Positions 6,946 to 13,176 of a stretch of 17,178 bases of DNA are shown here, in pieces. The stretch is from Flavobacteriaceae bacterium (GTDB taxonomy: Bacteria > Bacteroidota > Bacteroidia > Flavobacteriales > Flavobacteriaceae). The stretch spans positions 1-17,178 of the forward strand of contig JABAYZ010000089.1 of NCBI GenBank assembly GCA_018608735.1, given 5' to 3'. Each line of letters begins with the position of its first letter. The first letter of the stretch is position 1. The notes beneath the pieces were generated by a model that saw nothing but the letters and a program-made list of their open reading frames with translations, was not told where the DNA came from and did not search any database. Position numbers and translations under genes: made by a program.

Positions 6946-8895
6946 ATATCAAAAGCCACCATAGATCAAGTCTTTGACACTGCCCGAGTAGAGGAAGTGA
7001 TAGGTGATTTTGTACAATTAAAAAAATCGGGGAGTAACTTTAAAGGCCTAAGTCCTTTTAGTGAAGAACGTACACCAAGTTTTATGGTGTCTCCTGTGAA
7101 ACAAATTTGGAAAGATTTTTCAACGGGTAAAGGAGGAACTTCTGTTTCATTTTTAATGGAGCATGAGCATTTCACCTATCCAGAAGCCATAAAATATTTA
7201 GCACGAAAATATAATATTGAAATCGAGGAAACTGTACAATCAGATTCCGATAAAGAAGCTGCAGGGGAACGCGAAAGCATGTATTTAGTCAGTGAGTATG
7301 CACGAACCTATTTTCAAAATACATTACTTAAAACGGATGCTGGAAAAGCGATTGGTCTTAGTTATTTTAAAGAACGTGGATTTACAGATGAGACCATCAA
7401 AGATTTTCAGTTGGGCTACTGCACAGATGCTTGGAGTGGGTTGACGGACACAGCACTCAAAAAAGGGTATAAGCTAAAATACTTAGAAAGTACGGGCTTA
7501 TCTATTGTCAAGGAAACCAAACAGTTTGATCGTTTCAAAGGACGTGTCATGTTCCCAATTCATAGCATGTCGGGACGTGTACTAGGATTCGGGGGGCGCA
7601 TTTTAGCTAAAAACGAAAAAGCTGCTAAATATCTCAACTCTCCAGAAAGTGATATCTACCATAAAAGTAAAGTATTGTATGGGATTTACTACGCCAAACA
7701 AACCATCGCAAAAGAAGATAATTGTTATTTAGTTGAGGGCTATACCGATGTCATTCAGTTTCATCAAAAAGGAATTAAAAATGTAGTGTCCTCTTCTGGC
7801 ACTGCATTAACACCAGATCAAATTCGATTGATCAACCGATTGACCAAAAACATTACGGTACTGTTTGATGGCGATCCTGCGGGGATAAGAGCTGCACTTC
7901 GCGGTATCGATTTGATATTGGAACAGGGCATGAACGTTAAGATTTGCACCTTTCCCGAAGGCGAAGATCCGGATAGTTTTGCCAAACAAAACACCCTCGA
8001 AGAATTACAGGCGTACCTAAAAGAAAATGCAAAGGATTTTATTGCTTATAAAGCGTCTTTGCTCATGGAAGAAGCGCAAAATGATCCCGTAGCCAAAGCC
8101 AATTTGATTCGGGATATGGTGTCTAGTATTTCGAAGGTTACCGATAGTATTCAACGCGAAATCTATGTGCGTGAGTGTTCTCGTATTATGGATATTAGCG
8201 AAGAAGTGCTGTTTAGTACATTGGCTCAAATGGGTAAAAAAGCGCAAAATGACGCCAATAAATCCTACAATCAAAAACAAAAAGCATTTGAAGTTGTTAA
8301 GTCCACTGCAGCACCAATAAAAGTAGATATTCAATATGAGCTAGAGCAAAAAATTATTGAAATATTGTTGTTGTACGGCAGTCGAAAAGAAGCTTTTGAG
8401 GATTTGATATTGAAGGAAAATGAGAAAGGAGCGCTTGATTTAGAACCTGTTATTCATGAAGTCAAAGTTTTTGAGAAAATATTTTTAGATTTACAAGAAG
8501 ACGAAATGCAGTTTACCAATGAAAACTTCAAAACGCTGTATTATACAATTATCGACAGTTTAAACCAGTCGGAAGACTTTGTAATTGAATCTTTTGTGAA
8601 CCATTTAGACCCTGTATTGGCATCTGATGTAACGGATATTTTGATGAATGAAGAACGCTATAGTCTTCACAATTGGGAAAAAAATAATATTTTTCCGAAA
8701 CAAAAAGAGGTGAGTATTGCACAGTTAGTAAGTGAAACAATTCTGACACTTCGTTGCTATTTAATTGACCGAAAAGTAGACGAAATCAAATTAGATACTC
8801 AGGATGAGGTGGACCACAGAGCCCTCCTAGAAGATGTTTTGAATTACTCAAATTTAAAAATGTTGCTATCAAGAAAACTGAGTAGAGTACTTTAG
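6943..8895 (+). CDS. dnaG: DNA primase DnaG, zinc-ligand-free form
   Basis: A 650-residue primase that makes RNA primers at replication forks. The N-terminal domain keeps the family frame (PFSEERTPSFMVSP...SFLMEH). All four zinc ligands are replaced: Ser37, Ser40, Asp58 and Thr61 stand where E. coli has Cys40, His43, Cys61 and Cys64. The TOPRIM core is intact, with Glu265 in VEGYTDV, Asp309 and Asp311 in FDGDPAG, and the GEDPDSF acidic motif at about 340-346. The C-terminal 170 or so residues are poorly conserved and should be the helicase (DnaB)-binding region. Translation starts at TTG 6943, giving MISKATIDQVFDTARVEEVI. This is the expected beginning for the family, and no ATG is available before the conserved segment. 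The gene converges on the response-regulator gene with 3 bp between stops. The loss of zinc ligands is clear; whether this domain still grips template is not known from sequence. Confidence 0.95.
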   Translation: MISKATIDQVFDTARVEEVIGDFVQLKKSGSNFKGLSPFSEERTPSFMVSPVKQIWKDFSTGKGGTSVSFLMEHEHFTYPEAIKYLARKYNIEIEETVQSDSDKEAAGERESMYLVSEYARTYFQNTLLKTDAGKAIGLSYFKERGFTDETIKDFQLGYCTDAWSGLTDTALKKGYKLKYLESTGLSIVKETKQFDRFKGRVMFPIHSMSGRVLGFGGRILAKNEKAAKYLNSPESDIYHKSKVLYGIYYAKQTIAKEDNCYLVEGYTDVIQFHQKGIKNVVSSSGTALTPDQIRLINRLTKNITVLFDGDPAGIRAALRGIDLILEQGMNVKICTFPEGEDPDSFAKQNTLEELQAYLKENAKDFIAYKASLLMEEAQNDPVAKANLIRDMVSSISKVTDSIQREIYVRECSRIMDISEEVLFSTLAQMGKKAQNDANKSYNQKQKAFEVVKSTAAPIKVDIQYELEQKIIEILLLYGSRKEAFEDLILKENEKGALDLEPVIHEVKVFEKIFLDLQEDEMQFTNENFKTLYYTIIDSLNQSEDFVIESFVNHLDPVLASDVTDILMNEERYSLHNWEKNNIFPKQKEVSIAQLVSETILTLRCYLIDRKVDEIKLDTQDEVDHRALLEDVLNYSNLKMLLSRKLSRVL

Positions 8896-8898
8896 TTT

Positions 8899-9522
8899 CT
8901 ATTTTTTCTGACGCCCATGATCAATTAATTCGACAAGATTTGAGACGTTTAATTTTTTCATTAAACGCAACTTATAGGTACTCACCGTTTTTTCATTAAT
9001 GTCCAATTGATTTGCAATATCTTTATTCCTTTTTCCTGAAGAAATCAGTTTCAAAACTTCCACTTCACGGGTTGAAAGTTTTTTGTATAGGTTCATTGTT
9101 CCAAGGTTATTTTTTTCAAAAGTAAGACTCTCTGCAAGTTCCTTACTAACATAAATCCCTCCTTTAAACACCTTCAGTATTGCTTTTTTAATTGTAGAAG
9201 TTGTCACCATTTTTGATAAAAAGCCCGAAGCTCCAGCCTTTATCGCGCTGATCGCATAGATGTCTTCTGGATGTGAACTAAAAATAATAACTCCCACTTC
9301 ATTGAATTCTTTTTTTATGGAACGAAGCACCGTGATTCCATTGGTATCGGGGAGGTCAATGGTCATCAGAACGATGTCTATATTAGATTTTTTGAGATAG
9401 TCCAAAAGTTGTTTTGCAGAGTTAGCAGTATTTACAATTTTAATATCTGTTGAGTTCTCAAACAACATACGAATCCCATAGCTTGCAATGGGTTGATGAT
9501 CTGCTACAAGGACTCGAATCAT
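8899..9522 (-). CDS. NarL/FixJ-type response regulator with degenerate receiver
   Basis: A 207-residue transcription factor with a receiver domain (about 1-120), a short linker and a LuxR-type helix-turn-helix (about 149-200: LSTREVEVLKLI, then KDIANQLDINEKTVSTY). In the receiver, Asp8 of the acidic pocket, Ser82/Ser83 and the conserved Lys104 are present. The phosphoacceptor position is Thr54: VLMTIDLPDTNG aligns with LLDLNMPGMNG of NarL. The usual second acidic residue is Ala7. Asp56 is two residues away and not in the canonical place. Normal phosphorylation from a histidine kinase is therefore doubtful, and no kinase gene is in the window. It lies 6 bp downstream of nadE and is probably co-transcribed with it. 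The target genes cannot be deduced. The DNA-binding domain looks fully functional. Confidence 0.9.
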   Translation of the reverse strand: MIRVLVADHQPIASYGIRMLFENSTDIKIVNTANSAKQLLDYLKKSNIDIVLMTIDLPDTNGITVLRSIKKEFNEVGVIIFSSHPEDIYAISAIKAGASGFLSKMVTTSTIKKAILKVFKGGIYVSKELAESLTFEKNNLGTMNLYKKLSTREVEVLKLISSGKRNKDIANQLDINEKTVSTYKLRLMKKLNVSNLVELIDHGRQKK

Positions 9523-9528
9523 TATTGT

Positions 9529-10320
9529 TTAGTATTTTAAATTATCAGAAATTTCACATACAGGAATGGGATTCATTTTGTGTTTATTGGCGGTATTATA
9601 GCGCAAATAGATCTCAAAAACAGTGCGTTCTCTATCTTCAAAATTCTCAGCTGTTTTACCCATTTCAACTTGGTTCATAGCCCACTCTAATTCGGGATAA
9701 GAGGCCCCAATTTGATCTTCGTCGCTTCTAGAATCTCCAAATAAACCGTCACTAGGCGCTGCTGTCAAAATACTTTTAGGGACGCCTAAAGCGGCTCCTA
9801 AATCGTAAACTTCTGATTTTAATAAATCAGCAATTGGACTGAGGTCTACCCCACCGTCACCATATTTTGTATAAAATCCAACGCCAAAATCTTCGACTTT
9901 ATTTCCGGTCCCTGCCACAAGTCGTCCCAAAAGCCCTGCATAATAATAGAGTGTTGTCATTCGTAGACGTGCCCTAGAATTGGCCAATGCCATATCGACG
10001 GTTGCTGAGCTGCCCTCTAAATTAATTTCAGATTTGAAACTTTCAAATACGGGAGTCAAATCTACCCGAGTTGAATTTACATTAGGGAATCGTTTTCTGA
10101 GTTGTTCAATGTGTTCTTGTGCTCTTGAAACATGACTCTCAGCTTGATGAATAGGCATTTCTAAGCACATAACATCTAGTCCAGTTAGAGCACAAAGTGT
10201 TGAGGTTACGGCGGAATCTACCCCGCCAGAAACGCCAATCACAAATCCACTGACCTTTGCGTTTTCGGCATAGGTTTTTAACCATTCAACAATATGAGTT
10301 ATCACTGATTTTGTTTTCAT
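9529..10320 (-). CDS. nadE: NH3-dependent NAD+ synthetase
   Basis: A 263-residue N-type ATP pyrophosphatase that amidates deamido-NAD+ to NAD+, the final step of NAD synthesis. The PP-loop SGGVDS lies at residues 31-36. The GTGNKVEDFGVGFYTKYGDG and GGVDLSPIADL segments and the PSDGLFG...SDEDQIG motif, which bind deamido-NAD and ATP, are all present. There is no N-terminal glutaminase/nitrilase domain, so it should use free ammonia or a separate amidotransferase. The length is normal for this short form. It starts at ATG 10320, diverges from gldB across a 243-bp spacer, and has a TAnnTTTG box 22 bp upstream of the start. The response-regulator gene follows after 6 bp. Confidence 0.95.
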   Translation of the reverse strand: MKTKSVITHIVEWLKTYAENAKVSGFVIGVSGGVDSAVTSTLCALTGLDVMCLEMPIHQAESHVSRAQEHIEQLRKRFPNVNSTRVDLTPVFESFKSEINLEGSSATVDMALANSRARLRMTTLYYYAGLLGRLVAGTGNKVEDFGVGFYTKYGDGGVDLSPIADLLKSEVYDLGAALGVPKSILTAAPSDGLFGDSRSDEDQIGASYPELEWAMNQVEMGKTAENFEDRERTVFEIYLRYNTANKHKMNPIPVCEISDNLKY

Positions 10321-10342
10321 ATATTCAATTTTGATAGCCTTA

Positions 10343-10350
10343 CAAAAGTA
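10343..10350 (-). promoter_or_regulatory. candidate nadE -7 promoter element
   Basis: Read on the minus strand this is TACTTTTG followed by TA, an exact match to the Bacteroidota -7 consensus TAnnTTTG. The transcript would start roughly 15 nt before the nadE ATG, giving a short leader. A clear TTG -33 element is not seen at the expected distance. That position is instead occupied by an imperfect dyad (10358-10380), which could be a repressor site. Confidence 0.45.
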
Positions 10351-10357
10351 AACTATT

Positions 10358-10380
10358 CTAGATAAATTATTTTATCCTAG
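10358..10380. repeat. imperfect dyad upstream of nadE
   Basis: The left arm CTAGATAAA (10358-10366) pairs with the right arm TTTATCcTAG (10371-10380), with one inserted base, around TTAT. It sits just upstream of the nadE -7 box, where an operator would overlap the -33 region. TTCTAGATA, which overlaps the left arm, recurs 40 bp away (10356-10364 and 10396-10404). The sequence is very AT-rich, so chance is a real alternative. Confidence 0.25.
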
Positions 10381-10437
10381 TAAAGATAATATATGTTCTA
10401 GATATTTTTTTTTAATATATATTAGTCACGAGTATGT

Positions 10438-10456
10438 TTTAGTCTGATAGACTAAA
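10438..10456. repeat. perfect 8-bp dyad in the nadE-gldB spacer
   Basis: TTTAGTCT-gat-AGACTAAA is a perfect 8+3+8 inverted repeat near the middle of the divergent spacer. A 19-bp dyad with a 3-bp centre is a typical size for a dimeric regulator site; it could also form a short hairpin. It is the most convincing of the three dyads in this spacer because its arms contain G-C pairs and no mismatch. No regulator can be assigned. Confidence 0.4.
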
Positions 10457-10484
10457 TTAAGTTTTAAAGCGTTTGATGTAGAGC

Positions 10485-10498
10485 TCTTAATTTTAAGA
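10485..10498. repeat. short TCTTAA-tt-TTAAGA dyad upstream of the gldB promoter box
   Basis: A perfect 6+2+6 inverted repeat, starting 45 bp upstream of the TACTTTTG box that faces gldB. Its AT content is high and it may be fortuitous. It is listed because it is the third dyad in a 243-bp spacer. Confidence 0.2.
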
Positions 10499-10529
10499 TA
10501 ATCCACACCCTAATCCAAAATAGATTAAT

Positions 10530-10537
10530 TACTTTTG
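10530..10537 (+). promoter_or_regulatory. candidate gldB -7 promoter element
   Basis: TACTTTTG followed by T matches the Bacteroidota -7 consensus TAnnTTTG with the preferred pyrimidine after it. It is the same octamer used in the opposite direction for nadE. It lies 26 bp before the gldB TTG codon at 10564, so transcription from it would give a leader of about 20 nt and agrees with that start. No good -33 TTG element is visible. Confidence 0.5.
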
Positions 10538-10563
10538 TGATTCAATAGATTTTAAATTATATT

Positions 10564-11556
10564 TTGAAAATAAAGCAGACATCATTCCAATTGTTTCATG
10601 TTTTAAAGACAGTTCTTTTTTTACTGTTTTTTGCAAATTTTTCATGTCAAAAGACTTCTAAAATAGAGCAAGAGATATCAAAACTAGACGTTGGTTTAAA
10701 CATTGAAAGGTTTGATCAAATGTTTGCTTCATCAACGGCTTCTGATCTGCCAGATTTAAAACAAAACTATCCCTTTCTATTCTCTAAAAAATATACAGAT
10801 TCTGTTTGGATTCGGCGTATGAATGACTCTATTCAACTGCTTCAAAATAGAGCAGTTGATAGTGTTTTTGAAGATTTTAGTGCTACCGAAAGTGAAATTA
10901 TTAGCTTTTACCAGCATCTTAAATATTACAATAAGGCGTTTAAAACGCCACGGCTTATTACAGTCCTTTCAGATGTTGATTATAGAAATAAAGTCATTAT
11001 TACAGATTCTATTGTACTCATTTCCTTAGATACTTATCTAGGGGAAGAACATGAGTTTTATGAAAGTTTTTATGACTATATAAAACAAAATTTAAATAAA
11101 GATCAAATAGTGTCTGACTTAGCAACGTCATATGCAGAGCAATTGATTTATCAACCTACACGTTCAACGTTTCTTGAAGAAATGATTTATTTTGGAAAGC
11201 AACTCTATTTGAAAGACTTGTGGATTCCATTCAAAGACAATAATGAAAAAATAGGCTATCTACCAGCGCAGTATCAATGGGCTGAAGACAATGAATTTTA
11301 TATTTGGCAGTACTTTGTTGAAAAGGAGTTATTGTATGACACGGATCGGAAATTATTATCACGATTTATTATGCCAGCCCCTTTTTCACGCTTTAATTTA
11401 GAATTGGACAGTGAATCTCCTGGACGGCTTGGACAATATATGGGATGGCAAATAGTAAAGTCTTATATGAAAAACAATCCAACTTCTGTCCTTCAGATGC
11501 TTCGAATGGAAGCCGATGACATTTTTAATAACGCAAAATTTAAACCAAAAAAATAA
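10564..11556 (+). CDS. gldB: gliding motility lipoprotein GldB
   Basis: A 330-residue protein recognised as GldB, a membrane lipoprotein of the flavobacterial gliding-motility set whose loss in Flavobacterium johnsoniae abolishes gliding. A hydrophobic stretch at about residues 15-26 precedes Cys28 (ANFSC), consistent with a signal-peptidase II lipobox, although Asn at -3 is not the usual Leu. Downstream features typical of the family are SISL/DTYLG-like segments, FLEEMIYFGKQLYLKDL near the middle, and SPGRLGQYMGWQIVKSYMKNNP near the end. TTG 10564 is the start because the next in-frame Met is beyond the signal peptide. The stop TAA shares its last base with the gldC ATG (TAATG), implying coupled translation. 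No catalytic motif is visible. Its biochemical role in the T9SS/gliding apparatus is not established by the sequence. Confidence 0.92.
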   Translation: MKIKQTSFQLFHVLKTVLFLLFFANFSCQKTSKIEQEISKLDVGLNIERFDQMFASSTASDLPDLKQNYPFLFSKKYTDSVWIRRMNDSIQLLQNRAVDSVFEDFSATESEIISFYQHLKYYNKAFKTPRLITVLSDVDYRNKVIITDSIVLISLDTYLGEEHEFYESFYDYIKQNLNKDQIVSDLATSYAEQLIYQPTRSTFLEEMIYFGKQLYLKDLWIPFKDNNEKIGYLPAQYQWAEDNEFYIWQYFVEKELLYDTDRKLLSRFIMPAPFSRFNLELDSESPGRLGQYMGWQIVKSYMKNNPTSVLQMLRMEADDIFNNAKFKPKK

Positions 11557-11894
11557 TGGCACATACCCATACATCAAAAATTGAGATGACTGTAGAATTA
11601 GATGACAATCGAATTCCTGAAAATTTATTTTGGACTGCTCAAGACGGCGGGGTTGCTAATGAAGAAGCTAAAGCGATGATGCTCTCTGTATGGGATCAAA
11701 AAAAGCAAGAAACGCTTCGAATTGATTTATGGACAAAGGATATGCCTGTGGATGAAATGAAATTGTTTTTTCATCAAACACTAGTTACAATGAGTGACAC
11801 GTATCTACGGGCTACTCAAGATGAAAAAATGACGGCAACGATGAAAGATTTTTGTGATTATTTTGCTGAAAAACTGGACCTTATTAAAAAATAA
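11556..11894 (+). CDS. gldC: gliding motility protein GldC
   Basis: A 112-residue soluble protein without signal peptide or membrane segment, recognised as GldC by its full-length pattern (KIEMTVELDDNRIPENLFW, then DGGV...AKAMMLSVWD and MKDFCDYFAEKLDLI). In Flavobacterium johnsoniae GldC is a cytoplasmic accessory of gliding whose loss reduces but does not abolish movement. The ATG overlaps the gldB stop by one base. Its stop lies 1 bp from the rodA stop on the other strand, so no room exists for an intergenic terminator. Confidence 0.92.
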   Translation: MAHTHTSKIEMTVELDDNRIPENLFWTAQDGGVANEEAKAMMLSVWDQKKQETLRIDLWTKDMPVDEMKLFFHQTLVTMSDTYLRATQDEKMTATMKDFCDYFAEKLDLIKK

Positions 11895-11895
11895 G

Positions 11896-13176
11896 TTACC
11901 ACTCGTTTAATCGGTTTGAGTCTAATTTTAAAAAGATAAAGACAAGTATTGTAAAGGCCCAAAGTCCGGAGCCTCCATAACTAAAAAATGGTAATGGAAT
12001 CCCAATGGTCGGAATTAGCCCCATAACCATCCCGATATTTATCAGAAAATGAACAAATAATATACTGGCAACACTATAGCCATAAACTCGACTAAACTGC
12101 GATTTTTGTTGTTCTGCAAGATGTAAAATTCGCAAAATCAGTAGTACAAACAGTATCACAACGACACTACTTCCGAGGAATCCCCATTCTTCTCCAACAG
12201 TACTAAAGATGTAATCGGTGTGTTGTTCTGGTACAAATTTACCTTTGGTTCGTGTACCGTCCATAAATCCTTTTCCAAAAACGCCTCCCGAACGAATCGC
12301 CTTTTCAGACTCATTTAGATTATAGGAAATATTGCGCTTCATCGCTTGTAATTTCTCAGGATCTTTTTCTGAGCGCAACCAAAGACCTATACGATCCTGT
12401 TGGTGGTTTTGAAGCACGTTGTTATATGCCCATTGAATGCCATAACTTAATCCAATACTAAAAATTAGGAGTATTAATGTGCCTTTAAACGTTTTCTTTT
12501 TACGCTTAAAAAACAATTGATATATTAAAAATAGAATAGCCATCACACTACACACCATTGTGGCCGAAAATTTTAAAGTCGCGATGCCTACTATAGCGAT
12601 AAGTACACCAAATAAAATGTAGTATTGAGGAATGCCTTCTCTGTAAAACACAAAAACAAGACTCAAAAACACCAATGTGCTTCCTGCGTCATTTTGTAAC
12701 AAGATTAATAGCGCAGGTATGCCAATTAATACAGCCGCTCTTATTTGGTCTTTTAGCTCCCTGATATTGGTCTGTAAATCACTAATGTATTTTGCTAATG
12801 CAAGTGCAGTTGCAAATTTTGCAAACTCACTAGGCTGTAGTGTCATCCCCCCAAAATCATACCACGAAGTGGCGCCGTTTATTTGTTTTCCTGCAATAAA
12901 AAGACCAACTAAGGATACTACTGCGCCGAGATAAATGATACTCGCAAAGCGTTCATAAAACTTCGCATCTACGGCTAATATCAATATAATTAATACGGTG
13001 GAACACAAAATAAAAATGAGTTGTTTTCCGTAGGGTTTGCTAAAATCAAAATAGGAGGTAAACTCTCCCACGGCAGAGGCAGATAAAATATTAAAATACC
13101 CAAAGACAACTAGTGCTGTAAATAAAATCACAGCGAGCCAATCCAATTGAAAACTAGTAGTTCGGTTTAGGTTCAT
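11896..13176 (-). CDS. rodA: rod shape-determining protein RodA (SEDS peptidoglycan glycosyltransferase)
   Basis: A 426-residue polytopic membrane protein with about ten hydrophobic segments. It shows SEDS signatures: LQPSEFAKFATALALAKYI in the first half, EQHTDYIFSTVGEEWGF with the presumed catalytic Asp321, and the C-terminal PFFSYGGSGLW. It polymerises lipid II into glycan strands with PBP2 during lateral wall growth. It is longer than E. coli RodA (370), and much of the extra length is in the middle (KRKKKTFKG loop and the region around RSEKDPEKLQAMKR). Its ATG overlaps the PBP2 stop as ATGA (13173-13176), so the pair is translationally coupled. It is the last gene of the mre operon and converges with gldC. 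Confidence 0.95.
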   Translation of the reverse strand: MNLNRTTSFQLDWLAVILFTALVVFGYFNILSASAVGEFTSYFDFSKPYGKQLIFILCSTVLIILILAVDAKFYERFASIIYLGAVVSLVGLFIAGKQINGATSWYDFGGMTLQPSEFAKFATALALAKYISDLQTNIRELKDQIRAAVLIGIPALLILLQNDAGSTLVFLSLVFVFYREGIPQYYILFGVLIAIVGIATLKFSATMVCSVMAILFLIYQLFFKRKKKTFKGTLILLIFSIGLSYGIQWAYNNVLQNHQQDRIGLWLRSEKDPEKLQAMKRNISYNLNESEKAIRSGGVFGKGFMDGTRTKGKFVPEQHTDYIFSTVGEEWGFLGSSVVVILFVLLILRILHLAEQQKSQFSRVYGYSVASILFVHFLINIGMVMGLIPTIGIPLPFFSYGGSGLWAFTILVFIFLKLDSNRLNEW

